Assembly: GCA_000949895.1 (NCBI GenBank)
Contig: JWIT01000004.1
Span: 186,001 to 250,000 of the forward strand
From: Agrobacterium arsenijevicii
GTDB lineage: Bacteria > Pseudomonadota > Alphaproteobacteria > Rhizobiales > Rhizobiaceae
Direction of reading: 5' to 3'
DNA: 64,000 bases
Shown here: in pieces, positions 1 through 11,604 of the stretch
Position numbering within the stretch: the first letter of the stretch is position 1
Layout: each line of letters begins with the position of its first letter
Program-made: the position numbers and the translations under genes
The notes under the pieces: model-generated
Databases searched by the model: none
What the model was told of the DNA's origin: nothing
The model's input: the letters and a program-made list of their open reading frames with translations, nothing else

Positions 1-519
1 CCGGTGCGTGAAGGTTCCAGCTTTGGCGTGGTGATCGTCAAGGAAGACCAGTCGCATCCGCCGCAGATTCTTACCTCGTCGGAATGGCGTTATGGCGATC
101 AGGTCATGGTCGAGCGTTACATTCACGGCCGCGAACTGACCTGCGGCGTGCTCGACGGCGAGGCGCTTGGCGTCACGGAAGTGGTGCCGCTCGGTCACAA
201 TTTCTATGATTTTGACGCTAAATACGCTGCTGGTGGCTCAAAGCATGTCATTCCGGCAGAAATTTCACCGAAAATTTACCAAAAAATTCAAACACTGGCG
301 GTTATGGCGCATCGGGCGATCGGGTGCCGTGGCGTAAGCCGTTCAGACTTTCGTTACGACGACCGCTTCTCAGAAGATGGCGAAGTTATCTGGCTTGAAG
401 TGAATACGCAGCCGGGCATGACGCCGACCTCCCTGGTGCCGGAAATGGCGGCCCATGCTGGCCGCTCCTTTGGTAACCTTGTCAGCTGGATGGTGGAGGA
501 CGCTTCGTGTTTGCGGTGA
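1..519 (+). CDS. ddlB: D-alanine--D-alanine ligase, C-terminal part (truncated by window start)
   Basis: Cytoplasmic ATP-grasp enzyme joining two D-Ala molecules into the dipeptide used for peptidoglycan precursors. Only the last 172 codons lie in the window; the reading frame is open to the first base. Seen: the ATP-grasp core with a lysine-rich substrate strand, and near the C-terminus [16 protein letters not shown], the family's Mg-binding Glu/Asn plus the GMT segment that contacts D-Ala. It directly precedes ftsQ and overlaps it by 13 bases, the usual order at the end of an alphaproteobacterial murein/division cluster. Family assignment is firm. DdlA versus DdlB rests on the position before ftsQ. 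Confidence 0.95.
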   Translation, partial: PVREGSSFGVVIVKEDQSHPPQILTSSEWRYGDQVMVERYIHGRELTCGVLDGEALGVTEVVPLGHNFYDFDAKYAAGGSKHVIPAEISPKIYQKIQTLAVMAHRAIGCRGVSRSDFRYDDRFSEDGEVIWLEVNTQPGMTPTSLVPEMAAHAGRSFGNLVSWMVEDASCLR

Positions 520-1439
520 CCGGCAAAAAGTCGACGGCAAAAAAGCGCGAGCAATTCGCGGCGGCAGCAAATGCCGACGATCGCATGGTGCTGCCGCGCC
601 CGCTACGTCGCGTCGTGCGTTTCTGCGTCAGCCTTGCGACCGGACGCATCCACATTCCCGCCCATACCGGCACGATTTCGGCCGTCGCCTTTTACGCGGT
701 GACCGGCCTTTACGGCATGTCGCTTGGCGGACACACGAATATCGTCACACAGACGACGACATCGGCCGCCGGTTTCGCGGTCGAGGACGTCAAGGTATCC
801 GGCAATTTGCAGACTTCGGAAATCGAAGTCTTCCAGCTTCTCGGCCTCGACGGCAGCACCTCCCTGATTGCGCTTGATATCGATGCGGCGCGCCGCAAGC
901 TCGTCCAGCTTCCCTGGGTGGAAGACGTCGACATCCGCAAGGTCTATCCGAAGACGGTTGAGGTTCGCCTGAAGGAGCGTGAAGCTTTCGGCATCTGGCA
1001 ACATGGTACGGAACTGTCGCTGATCGAAAAAAGCGGCAGCGTGATCGCGCCGCTGCGTGACAATAAATTTGCCGCCCTGCCGCTGTTCGTCGGACGTGAC
1101 GCGGAAACGGGTGCTGCCGGTTTCGTAGCGCAATTGGCCGACTGGCCGGAAATCCGTAACCGCGTTCGCGCCTATGTTCGCATTGCCGGCCGTCGCTGGG
1201 ATCTGCATCTCGACAACGGCATCGTCGTCAAGCTGCCGGAAGAGAACCTGCCGCAGGCGCTGCAATTGCTGGCGCGGCTCGATCTCGAGGAAAAAGTCCT
1301 GTCGCGCGATGTCGCCGCCGTTGATCTGCGTCTGACGGACCGCACCACGATCCAGTTGACCGAAGGTGCGACAGAGCGCCGTCAGACCGCTGTCGACGCA
1401 CGTACCAAGGCCCTCAAGAAGGCGGAGAAGAACACATGA
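507..1439 (+). CDS. ftsQ: Cell division protein FtsQ
   Basis: Bitopic inner-membrane divisome protein linking early and late division proteins. The 310 residues show a basic cytoplasmic tail (about 1-53), one transmembrane helix (about 55-75), a POTRA domain starting near residue 90 ([11 protein letters not shown]) and the FtsQ beta domain ([20 protein letters not shown] and following). The C-terminus is Lys-rich. Start is a GTG at 507 with GGAGGA seven bases upstream, inside the end of ddlB, which suggests translational coupling. The stop overlaps the ftsA start (ATGA). Confidence 0.95.
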   Translation: MFAVTGKKSTAKKREQFAAAANADDRMVLPRPLRRVVRFCVSLATGRIHIPAHTGTISAVAFYAVTGLYGMSLGGHTNIVTQTTTSAAGFAVEDVKVSGNLQTSEIEVFQLLGLDGSTSLIALDIDAARRKLVQLPWVEDVDIRKVYPKTVEVRLKEREAFGIWQHGTELSLIEKSGSVIAPLRDNKFAALPLFVGRDAETGAAGFVAQLADWPEIRNRVRAYVRIAGRRWDLHLDNGIVVKLPEENLPQALQLLARLDLEEKVLSRDVAAVDLRLTDRTTIQLTEGATERRQTAVDARTKALKKAEKNT

Positions 1440-2767
1440 GCTTTTTCGGTTCTTCCCATTTCGGTCTGCCTCGCCTAAAGCCGCTTTCTTCCAAGCGCAG
1501 CCACATCGTCTCGGTGCTCGACATCGGTTCGACCAAGGTCGTGTGCATGATCGGACGGCTGACGCCGCGCCAGGAAAGCGAAATCTTACCCGGCCGCACC
1601 CACAAGGTCGAAATCATCGGCATTGGCCACCAGCGTTCGCGTGGTGTGAAGTCCGGCGTGATCGCCGATCTCGACGCACTCGAAGGTGTGATCCGTCTTT
1701 CGGTCGATGCGGCCGAGCGCATGGCGGGCCTGACCGTCGACAGCCTGATCGTGAATGTTTCCGCCGGCCGGCTGGCGAGCGATATCTATACCGCGAGCAT
1801 CGACCTCGGCGGCCAGGAAGTGGAAGCAAGCGATCTGCGCAAGGTTCTGGTGGCGGCAAGCCAGCAGTCCATGCGTCAGGACCGGGCGATCCTTCATTCG
1901 CTTCCGACAGGTTATTCGCTGGATGGCGAGCGCGGCATTCGTGACCCGCTGTCAATGTATGGCGATCTTCTCGGCGTTGACATGCACGTCGTGACTGTCG
2001 AACGCACGGCGCTGAAGAACCTCGAGCTTTGCGTCAACCGCGCGCATCTTTCGGTCGAGGGCATGGTGGCGACGCCCTATGCCAGCGGTCTTGCGGCGCT
2101 GGTGGACGACGAAGTCGAGCTTGGCTGTGCGGCCATCGACATGGGCGGCGGCACCACGACGATCTCGGTTTTCGCCGAAGGCCGTCTCATTCATACCGAC
2201 GCGATCGGCCTTGGCGGCCATCACGTTACGACAGATCTTGCACGAGGCCTCTCGACACGAATCGAAGATGCGGAGAGACTGAAGGTGGTGCATGGTTCGG
2301 CTTTGCTGAATGGCGCGGATGAGCGCGACATGATTTCGATCCCGCCGATTGGCGAAGATGATCGCGATCAACCATCGCAAGTTTCAAGAGCACTAGTAAC
2401 CCGCATCGTGCGGGCGCGTATCGAAGAGACGCTGGAATTGATCCGTGATCGTATCCAGAAGTCCGGTTTCAGTCCCATCGTCGGCAAGCGTGTTGTCCTG
2501 ACGGGCGGCGCAAGCCAGCTGACGGGGCTGCCGGAAACGGCACGGCGCATTCTTGCCCGCAACGTTCGTATCGGCCGCCCCATGGGGGTTGCGGGTCTTC
2601 CGGTTGCGGCAAAGGGACCGGCATTTTCAACCGCATGCGGACTGATGATCTATCCGCAGGTGGCGGACGTGGAAATTCATGCGGCGCAAGGCGGAATGTT
2701 CTCGCCGTTTGGTACGGGTAGCGGCCGGATAGCCCGGGTAGGGCAATGGCTTAAAGAGAGTTTTTGA
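1436..2767 (+). CDS. ftsA: Cell division protein FtsA
   Basis: Actin-like ATPase that tethers FtsZ filaments to the membrane and recruits the divisome. 443 residues. Visible actin-fold motifs are phosphate-1 VLDIGSTKVVCMIG (about 22-35), phosphate-2 AAIDMGGGTTTISVF (about 232-246) and the adenosine motif VVLTGGASQLTGL (about 355). The SHS2 domain lies between. The C-terminal VGQWLKESF is a plausible amphipathic membrane-targeting helix. It overlaps ftsQ by four bases and precedes ftsZ by 92 bases. Confidence 0.97.
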   Translation: MSFFGSSHFGLPRLKPLSSKRSHIVSVLDIGSTKVVCMIGRLTPRQESEILPGRTHKVEIIGIGHQRSRGVKSGVIADLDALEGVIRLSVDAAERMAGLTVDSLIVNVSAGRLASDIYTASIDLGGQEVEASDLRKVLVAASQQSMRQDRAILHSLPTGYSLDGERGIRDPLSMYGDLLGVDMHVVTVERTALKNLELCVNRAHLSVEGMVATPYASGLAALVDDEVELGCAAIDMGGGTTTISVFAEGRLIHTDAIGLGGHHVTTDLARGLSTRIEDAERLKVVHGSALLNGADERDMISIPPIGEDDRDQPSQVSRALVTRIVRARIEETLELIRDRIQKSGFSPIVGKRVVLTGGASQLTGLPETARRILARNVRIGRPMGVAGLPVAAKGPAFSTACGLMIYPQVADVEIHAAQGGMFSPFGTGSGRIARVGQWLKESF

Positions 2768-2859
2768 GTGGCCTCGTGGCGTGAGCCGGAGGTTTCCAAG
2801 TTGAGTTTTCAAGAATCGGCCAGCGGGGCGATGCGGCCAGAGAAAGAAGGAATGGTAAA

Positions 2860-4605
2860 ATGACGATACAGCTGCAAAAGCCTGATATCACCGAGTTGAA
2901 GCCACGCATCACCGTTTTCGGTGTCGGCGGTGGTGGTGGTAACGCTGTCAACAACATGATCACGGCCGGCCTCCAGGGCGTCGACTTCGTCGTCGCCAAT
3001 ACGGATGCGCAGGCGCTGACCATGACGAAGGCAGACCGGGTCATCCAGCTCGGCGTCAACGTCACCGAGGGTCTCGGTGCCGGTTCCCAGCCGGAAGTCG
3101 GACGCGCCGCCGCTGAAGAGTGCATCGATGAGATCATCGACCACCTGAACGGCACCCACATGTGCTTCGTCACCGCCGGCATGGGTGGTGGCACTGGCAC
3201 GGGCGCTGCTCCGGTCGTCGCACAGGCCGCCCGCAACAAGGGCATCCTGACGGTCGGCGTCGTTACCAAGCCTTTCCACTTCGAAGGCGGTCGCCGCATG
3301 CGTCTTGCCGAACAGGGCATCGAGGAACTGCAGAAGTCCGTCGATACGCTGATCGTCATTCCGAACCAGAACCTCTTCCGTATTGCCAACGACAAGACGA
3401 CCTTTGCTGACGCCTTCGCCATGGCTGACCAGGTTCTCTATTCGGGCGTTGCCTGCATCACCGATCTGATGGTGAAGGAAGGTCTCATCAACCTCGACTT
3501 CGCCGACGTTCGCTCGGTCATGCGTGAAATGGGCCGCGCAATGATGGGTACCGGTGAGGCTTCCGGTCCGGGCCGTGCGATGCAGGCTGCGGAAGCGGCA
3601 ATCGCCAACCCGCTGCTCGACGAAACCTCGATGAAGGGTGCACAGGGCTTGCTGATCTCCATCACCGGCGGTCGCGACCTTACCCTGTTCGAAGTCGACG
3701 AAGCTGCAACCCGTATCCGCGAAGAAGTCGATCCGGATGCCAACATCATCCTCGGCGCGACCTTCGACGAAGCTCTGGAAGGTCTCATCCGCGTCTCCGT
3801 CGTGGCAACCGGCATCGACCGCGTTGCGGGCATTGGCGAACAGAACATTGCCGATATGCGCGCTGCAGCCGCCAAGCCGCTTATCCGTCCTTCCGCGGCC
3901 GTTGCTCCCGCTCCGGCCGCAGTTCAGCCTGCACAAGCAGTATCGCAGGCACCAAAGACCGTAGACCAGATCGCTCAGACCATCCGTTCGGCGGAAGCCG
4001 AAATGGAACGTGAACTTGGTTTCGCAGCACACCAGCAGCCTTCTCAGGATTTCCGTCCGCAGAGCAAGCTGTTCGCATCCGCTCCGGCTGAAGCGCCGGC
4101 GGCTCTCCGTCCGGCCCAGCCGGTTCAGCAGGCCGCTCCGGCTCCTGTTGCCCAGGCACCGGTCTACCATGCGCCGGAACAGGTTGCCGCTCCGCGTCTG
4201 CAGCAGCCGCAGGCTCCGGTCTATCAGGATCAGGCTCCTGTTGCCCGCCAGCCCGAGCCTGTCCGCATGCCGAAGGTCGAGGACTTTCCGCCGGTCGTGA
4301 AGGCCGAGATGGATCACCGCGCCCACGCAGCTCCGGCTGCCCAGGAAGAGCGTGGCCCGATGGGTCTTCTGAAGCGCATCACCAACTCGCTTGGTCGCCG
4401 CGAAGAAGAAGAAGTTCCGTCCGAAATGATGGATGCACCGAGCATGGCACCGCAGCAGCGCCGCGCACTTTCGCCGGAAGCCAGCCTCTACGCTCCGCGT
4501 CGTGGCCAGCTTGACGATCACGGTCGTGCGACGCCTTCTTCGGCAAGCCACCATGACGACGACCAGCTGGAAATTCCGGCCTTCCTGCGCCGCCAGTCCA
4601 ACTAA
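2860..4605 (+). CDS. ftsZ: Cell division protein FtsZ (long-linker form)
   Basis: Tubulin-like GTPase forming the Z ring. 581 residues, about 200 more than E. coli FtsZ. Seen: the nucleotide-binding strand [14 protein letters not shown] (about 19-32), tubulin signature [12 protein letters not shown] (about 107-118), T7-loop region [11 protein letters not shown] (about 210-220), and at the extreme C-terminus [11 protein letters not shown], the conserved peptide that binds FtsA and other partners. Residues about 330-565 form a low-complexity Ala/Pro/Gln linker. The long linker is normal for Rhizobiales. An AGAAGGA ribosome site lies before the ATG and a strong terminator follows. Confidence 0.98.
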   Translation: MTIQLQKPDITELKPRITVFGVGGGGGNAVNNMITAGLQGVDFVVANTDAQALTMTKADRVIQLGVNVTEGLGAGSQPEVGRAAAEECIDEIIDHLNGTHMCFVTAGMGGGTGTGAAPVVAQAARNKGILTVGVVTKPFHFEGGRRMRLAEQGIEELQKSVDTLIVIPNQNLFRIANDKTTFADAFAMADQVLYSGVACITDLMVKEGLINLDFADVRSVMREMGRAMMGTGEASGPGRAMQAAEAAIANPLLDETSMKGAQGLLISITGGRDLTLFEVDEAATRIREEVDPDANIILGATFDEALEGLIRVSVVATGIDRVAGIGEQNIADMRAAAAKPLIRPSAAVAPAPAAVQPAQAVSQAPKTVDQIAQTIRSAEAEMERELGFAAHQQPSQDFRPQSKLFASAPAEAPAALRPAQPVQQAAPAPVAQAPVYHAPEQVAAPRLQQPQAPVYQDQAPVARQPEPVRMPKVEDFPPVVKAEMDHRAHAAPAAQEERGPMGLLKRITNSLGRREEEEVPSEMMDAPSMAPQQRRALSPEASLYAPRRGQLDDHGRATPSSASHHDDDQLEIPAFLRRQSN

Positions 4606-4628
4606 CGGCGATTCCACTCGCCTCTCCA

Positions 4629-4662
4629 AACGCCCGGGTCACACGACCCGGGCGTTTTGTTT
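4629..4662 (+). terminator. Rho-independent terminator after ftsZ
   Basis: A 12-bp perfect stem (AACGCCCGGGTC / GACCCGGGCGTT) with an ACAC loop, followed by TTGTTTTG. It ends the ftsQAZ transcription unit, so lpxC must use its own promoter. Confidence 0.9.
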
Positions 4663-4674
4663 TGTCATGTGTTG

Positions 4675-4689
4675 TTAACAGTAAATTAA
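4675..4689. promoter_or_regulatory. Candidate CtrA-binding site upstream of lpxC
   Basis: TTAA at 4675-4678, seven bases, TTAA at 4686-4689: a perfect match to the CtrA consensus TTAA-N7-TTAA of alphaproteobacteria. It lies about 190 bases before lpxC, just past the ftsZ terminator. The match is seen directly; regulation is inferred. Confidence 0.5.
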
Positions 4690-4874
4690 TTCACGTTTTC
4701 AATGGTTTGTGCGTGTAACAATCCGAAACGAACAGTGATTTGTCCTGGCACTTTCATGTGCGTATGTATGAGGCTGGGTAAGGGAAACATTGACCTCGCC
4801 GGTTGTAAAAACGGCTTAAAAAACTTGAACGGCGCTGAATATACGGCGCGGTTTTCAAAACAAGGCATATACGC

Positions 4875-5831
4875 ATGACTATCGGACTGCTCGGATTTCA
4901 AACGACTATCGCAAATGCTGTTCAGCTCAAGGGCATTGGCGTGCATTCCGGCAATCCGGCTTCGATGACCTTCCAGCCCGCAGAAGCCGGAACGGGCATC
5001 GTGTTTCAGCGCCTTCATGAAAATGGCAGCGTAACCGAGTTGAAGGCGGTTTCTTCCAATGTCGGCAATACCGATCTGTGCACCGTGCTCGGCCGTTCGC
5101 TATCCCAGTCAGTGGCAACGGTTGAGCACGTCATGGCCGCCATCTACGCCATGGGCCTCGATAACCTCGTCGTCGAGGTTGACGGTCCGGAAGTGCCGAT
5201 CATGGACGGTAGCTCCGCGCCTTTCATCGATGCGATCGAATCGGCTGGCATCAAGAATCTCGGCGTGAAGCGCCGCTACATTCGCGTCATCAAGCCCGTC
5301 CGCATCGATTCGGGTGCGTCCTGGGCGGAATTCCGCCCTTACGACGGTACGCGGTTCGAGGTCGATATCGATTTCGATACGCCGCTGATCGGCAAGCAGT
5401 CCTGGAAGGGCGACCTGACGGCGGATACGTTCAAGAACGAGCTTTCGCGCGCCCGCACCTTCGGCTTCATGCGTGACGTGGAGCGCCTGTGGGCTGCCGG
5501 TTACGCACTCGGCTCCTCGCTTGAGAACTCGGTTGTCATCTCCGACGACAACAGCGTCATCAATATGGAAGGCCTGCGTTACGCCAAGGACGAATTTGTC
5601 CGCCACAAGACGCTGGACGCCGTCGGCGACCTGGCACTTGCCGGTGCGCAGTTCATTGGTTGCTACCGCTCCTATCGCGGCGGCCACAAGGTCAATGCCA
5701 ATGCGCTGAAGGCTTTGCTGAGCGATCGTTCGGCCTATGAAATCGTGGAGGCTCCGGCCCCCCGCAACCAGGTACGTGCCCGCGAATTCGTTCCGGTCAA
5801 CATGCCGGAATTTGCACCCTGGTCGGCTTGA
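4875..5831 (+). CDS. lpxC: UDP-3-O-acyl-N-acetylglucosamine deacetylase
   Basis: Zinc amidase of the committed step of lipid A synthesis in the cytoplasm. 318 residues, normal length. Seen: VEHVMAAIYAMGLDN (about 83-97) with a zinc-ligand His, the DGPEVPIMDGSSAPF loop (about 102-116), and RHKTLDAVGDLALAG (about 242-256), which carries the second zinc His, the zinc Asp and the motif's basic residues. AAGG precedes the ATG. It lies between two terminators and so is probably a single-gene unit. Being next to ftsZ links outer-membrane supply to division. Confidence 0.97.
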   Translation: MTIGLLGFQTTIANAVQLKGIGVHSGNPASMTFQPAEAGTGIVFQRLHENGSVTELKAVSSNVGNTDLCTVLGRSLSQSVATVEHVMAAIYAMGLDNLVVEVDGPEVPIMDGSSAPFIDAIESAGIKNLGVKRRYIRVIKPVRIDSGASWAEFRPYDGTRFEVDIDFDTPLIGKQSWKGDLTADTFKNELSRARTFGFMRDVERLWAAGYALGSSLENSVVISDDNSVINMEGLRYAKDEFVRHKTLDAVGDLALAGAQFIGCYRSYRGGHKVNANALKALLSDRSAYEIVEAPAPRNQVRAREFVPVNMPEFAPWSA

Positions 5832-5860
5832 GTTTATTCGCAGGCTAATCGATTGACAGG

Positions 5861-5890
5861 AAAAGCCGCTCCTTTCGGGGCGGCTTTTTC
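5861..5890 (+). terminator. Rho-independent terminator after lpxC
   Basis: Stem AAGCCGCTCC / GGGGCGGCTT (one G-U pair) with a TTTC loop, then TTTTTC, 30 bases after the lpxC stop. Confidence 0.9.
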
Positions 5891-6067
5891 ACGATGCGGG
5901 GCGAGATGTTTCGTCATACCGCCTGATATTCATGCGATTGCACGGGCCGATGCCATAAAAATGCGTTAATGCATCATCATTGCGTTGCCCTGCGGATGCT
6001 TTTATGGCTAGAAACGCCAGTGCAAAGCCGATGCTTATGTATTTGCGCGGGAAGTGGGAACTGTCGA

Positions 6068-6934
6068 ATGAAGCATGTAGGGTCTGGTGCAATGAAGGGT
6101 ACGATGCGGGGGATCGCCGTTTCGTTGATGTTGGTCGGCGCCAGTGTGGTGGTCACGGCCTGCCAGTCCGATCCGGATATCGACATTACCAAGCTCGGCG
6201 TCGAGACCGATCCGCCTGACGTTCTGTACAAGCAGGGGCTTGCGAACATGAACGCCGGCAACATGACGGAAGCCACGCGCAAGTTCGAGGCGATCGACAA
6301 GCAATATCCCTTTACCGAATGGGGCCAGAAGGCTCTGGTGATGCAGACCTTCATCGCCACGCGCACCAACAAGAACGACATTGCCATCGCGTCCGGCAGC
6401 CGCTTCCTGCGCCAATATCCGCGCTCCAAGGATGCCGCTTACGTTCAGTACATGATCGGTCTTGCCTATTCGAAGCAGATTTCCGACGTGACGCAGGACC
6501 AGCGCGCCGCGCAGCGCACGGTTGAGGCGATGAACAAGGTGGTCAACGACTATCCCGATTCGGAATATGTCGCTGACGCGCAGGCCAAGATCCGTTTCGC
6601 CCGCGACCAGCTCGCCGGCCGCGAAATGCAGGTCGGTCGTTATTACCTTGAGCGCAAGGAATATCTCGCCGCCGTTTCGCGTTTCCGAATCGTCGTCGAG
6701 CAATACCAGAACACCAACCAGATCGAGGAAGCGCTGGCCCGTCTGACGGAATCCTATTATGCGATGGGTCTTTCCGACGAGGCGCAGACTGCTGCCGCCG
6801 TTCTCGGCAACAACTATCCCGACAGCCAATGGTATGCGGATTCCTACAAGCTGCTGAAGGGCGGCGGGTTGGAGCCGCGTGAAAACAAGGGGTCCTGGAT
6901 TTCGCGTGCCGGCAAGAAGCTTATCGGCGCCTGA
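6068..6934 (+). CDS. bamD: Outer membrane assembly lipoprotein BamD (ComL family)
   Basis: Lipoprotein of the BAM complex that inserts beta-barrel proteins into the outer membrane. From the chosen ATG it has 288 residues: a signal peptide with a hydrophobic core and lipobox VTAC (Cys32), then tetratricopeptide-like repeats (LYKQGLANMNAGNMTEATRK and later copies) over about residues 55-250. The start is uncertain: ATG at 6092 also leaves an intact lipoprotein signal, and the frame stays open upstream to 5969. It is followed 15 bases later by recN, an order common in alphaproteobacteria. Confidence 0.93.
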   Translation: MKHVGSGAMKGTMRGIAVSLMLVGASVVVTACQSDPDIDITKLGVETDPPDVLYKQGLANMNAGNMTEATRKFEAIDKQYPFTEWGQKALVMQTFIATRTNKNDIAIASGSRFLRQYPRSKDAAYVQYMIGLAYSKQISDVTQDQRAAQRTVEAMNKVVNDYPDSEYVADAQAKIRFARDQLAGREMQVGRYYLERKEYLAAVSRFRIVVEQYQNTNQIEEALARLTESYYAMGLSDEAQTAAAVLGNNYPDSQWYADSYKLLKGGGLEPRENKGSWISRAGKKLIGA

Positions 6935-6949
6935 GACAGGGCATAGGCC

Positions 6950-8623
6950 ATGCTGGTCCAGCTCTCGATTCGTGACATCGTTCTGATTGAAAGGCTCGAC
7001 CTCGGCTTTGAGGCGGGCCTTTCCGTGCTGACGGGTGAGACGGGCGCGGGCAAATCCATTCTGCTCGACAGCCTGTCGCTGGCCCTCGGCGGACGTGGCG
7101 ATGGCGGCTTGGTGCGCCACGGGGAAGACAAGGGGCAGGTTACAGCCACTTTCGAAGTACCCAACAGCCATCCGACCCGGCATCTCCTGCGTGAAAACGG
7201 TCTCGATGACGATGGCGACCTGATTTTCCGCCGGGTGCAATCCGCCGACGGGCGAACCAAGGCCTATATCAACGATCAGGCCATCAGCGTGCAGATGATG
7301 CGCCAGCTCGGGCAGCTGCTGGTCGAAATCCACGGCCAGCACGACGACCGCGCCCTTGTCGACACTGATGCTCACCGCACGCTGCTGGATGCCTTTGCCG
7401 GGCTCTCTGACGATGCCCGTGCCGTGCAGGGTTTCTACCGCACCTGGAAAGATGCCGAGCGGGCGTTGAAAACCCACCGCGCCAAGGTGGAGGCTGCTGC
7501 CCGCGAGGCGGATTTCCTGCGTTCTTCCGTCGAGGAACTTGAGGTGCTCTCACCGCGTGATGGTGAGGAGGACGAGCTTGCCGAACGTCGGGCGGTCATG
7601 CAGAAATCCGAACGCATTGCCGGCGATATCGCCGAAGCGAGCGAGTTCCTGAACGGTAATGCCTCGCCCGTGCCAATGATTGCCTCGATGATGCGGCGCC
7701 TTGAGCGTAAGAGCCATGAAGCGCCGGGATTGCTGGAAGATACCGTGCAATTGCTGGATGCCGCGCTCGAGAGCCTTTCCAACGCGCAGATGGAAGTGGA
7801 GGCGGCGTTGCGCCGCACCGAGTTCGATCCGCGCGAACTGGAACGGGTGGAGGAGCGGCTGTTTGCGCTGCGCGCCGCCGGACGCAAATACAATGTCGCG
7901 GTGCCTGATCTGCCGGCGCTTGCGGAAAAAATGGTTGCCGATCTCGCCGATCTCGATGCGGGCGAGGAAAAGCTCGGCAAGCTCGAAGCCAATCTCGGCG
8001 CCGTGAAAGCCGATTTCGACCATGCGGCAAAGTCGCTTTCGGAAAAGCGAAGCCATGCGGCGAGTGCCCTTTCCGAGGCTGTCATGGCCGAGCTTCCGGC
8101 ACTCAAGCTGGAGCGGGCACGTTTTACCGTCGAGGTTAGCTCCGATCCGGAGCAGGCGACGGCTGATGGCATCGACACCGTGGAATTCCACGTTCAGACC
8201 AATCCGGGAACGCGCCCCGGCCCGATCATGAAAGTCGCTTCCGGTGGCGAATTGTCCCGTTTCCTGCTGGCACTGAAAGTGGCGCTGGCGGATCGCGGTT
8301 CTGCACCGACACTGGTTTTCGACGAAATCGACACGGGCGTCGGCGGCGCGGTGGCGGATGCTATCGGCCAGCGGCTTCGTCGCCTGTCGAAGACCGTACA
8401 GGTACTGTCCGTTACCCACGCGCCGCAGGTGGCAGCGCGGGCGGCCACGCATCTGCTCATTTCCAAAGGCCCTTCCGGCGACGGCAGCGAGCGCATCGCC
8501 ACGCGCGTGGCGACGATGGAGCCGAAACACCGCACGGAAGAAATCGCCCGCATGCTCGCCGGTGCTTCGGTGACCGATGAGGCGAGGGCTGCGGCCGCCC
8601 GCCTGCTCGCAGCCAAGGACTAA
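6950..8623 (+). CDS. recN: DNA repair protein RecN
   Basis: SMC-like ATPase acting in recombinational repair of double-strand breaks. 557 residues. Walker A GETGAGKS (about 27-34), a central coiled-coil region (about 165-370, rich in Glu/Ala/Leu), the signature ASGGELSRFLLALK (about 427-440) and Walker B LVFDEIDTGVGG (about 454-465). It starts 15 bases after bamD and is probably co-transcribed. Its stop codon overlaps that of the converging LysE gene. Confidence 0.96.
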   Translation: MLVQLSIRDIVLIERLDLGFEAGLSVLTGETGAGKSILLDSLSLALGGRGDGGLVRHGEDKGQVTATFEVPNSHPTRHLLRENGLDDDGDLIFRRVQSADGRTKAYINDQAISVQMMRQLGQLLVEIHGQHDDRALVDTDAHRTLLDAFAGLSDDARAVQGFYRTWKDAERALKTHRAKVEAAAREADFLRSSVEELEVLSPRDGEEDELAERRAVMQKSERIAGDIAEASEFLNGNASPVPMIASMMRRLERKSHEAPGLLEDTVQLLDAALESLSNAQMEVEAALRRTEFDPRELERVEERLFALRAAGRKYNVAVPDLPALAEKMVADLADLDAGEEKLGKLEANLGAVKADFDHAAKSLSEKRSHAASALSEAVMAELPALKLERARFTVEVSSDPEQATADGIDTVEFHVQTNPGTRPGPIMKVASGGELSRFLLALKVALADRGSAPTLVFDEIDTGVGGAVADAIGQRLRRLSKTVQVLSVTHAPQVAARAATHLLISKGPSGDGSERIATRVATMEPKHRTEEIARMLAGASVTDEARAAAARLLAAKD

Positions 8624-9234
8624 CGGCTGACGGCTACCGCCACGCCGGAGCCGATCATGACACCGCCTGCTGCCCGGTTCACCCTGCGGACGATTTTCGG
8701 CTCACGCAGCAGCTTTCTTGCCCGCACCGCCAGAACAACATGACCGCCGATAACAATCGCTTCCACCGCGACGATGACGGACGCCAGCGCAAGAAGGTGA
8801 TCGACGGTCAGCGAAGCGCCGACGACGTTTGGCAGCAATGCCACGTAGAAGAGCGGCATTTTCGGATTGCCGAGGTTAAGTGCGGTTCCGGTGGCGAATA
8901 TCGAGATGAGGCTGCGGCCATCATTCATGGGCTGCAGATCGGGAACGACAGGTTCTGCCGTCCAGAGCTTGAAGCCCACCCAGATCAGATAGGCCGCCCC
9001 GCCATAACGCAGCACGGTCATTACCGTCCCCATCTCCGCAGCGACGACCGATAGTCCGAAGGCTGCAAGCGTGAGGAAAATCAATATTCCCGCAACGGTT
9101 CCGGCCCCATAGGCAAGGCCGGAGGCCGCGCCGTGGGTGATGGTGCGGGCGACGATCGTCATATTGTCCGGTCCGGGACTGGCCGCGAATACGAAGAAGG
9201 CTGCCGCAAAGGCAATGAGGGTGGTGACTTCCAT
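8620..9234 (-). CDS. LysE/RhtB-family amino-acid exporter
   Basis: Inner-membrane exporter, about 205 residues with six hydrophobic segments. The family signature AASPGPDNMTIVARTI is near the N-terminus, followed by GLAYGAGTVAGI, and ALNLGNPKMPLFYVALLP lies in the middle. The start was set at ATG 9234 because GGAG lies six bases upstream; the frame continues 29 codons further but without family similarity. Substrate cannot be read from the sequence. It is divergent from ligA and converges with recN, their stop codons overlapping. Confidence 0.88.
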   Translation of the reverse strand: MEVTTLIAFAAAFFVFAASPGPDNMTIVARTITHGAASGLAYGAGTVAGILIFLTLAAFGLSVVAAEMGTVMTVLRYGGAAYLIWVGFKLWTAEPVVPDLQPMNDGRSLISIFATGTALNLGNPKMPLFYVALLPNVVGASLTVDHLLALASVIVAVEAIVIGGHVVLAVRARKLLREPKIVRRVNRAAGGVMIGSGVAVAVSR

Positions 9235-9332
9235 GGGAGGCTCCGGCATCTGTTTCATCCGGATGTTCAGAATAACGAATTCCCGCCTGTTGAAAAGCGA
9301 GGATGGTTTTGCGTTTGGCAATAATTCGCTAA

Positions 9333-11540
<2,208 letters not shown>

Positions 11541-11604
11541 GGCACCGTCATCGCAATGTTGTTCTGGACCGCTAGAGGTTTGCGCCTGAAACGGGGAACA
11601 CACC

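Noticed and set aside
2809..4629. 606-codon open frame on the minus strand across ftsZ
   Set aside because: It is antisense to a clearly conserved gene, has no recognisable domain and no ribosome site. Long antisense frames are expected in GC-rich DNA with codon bias.
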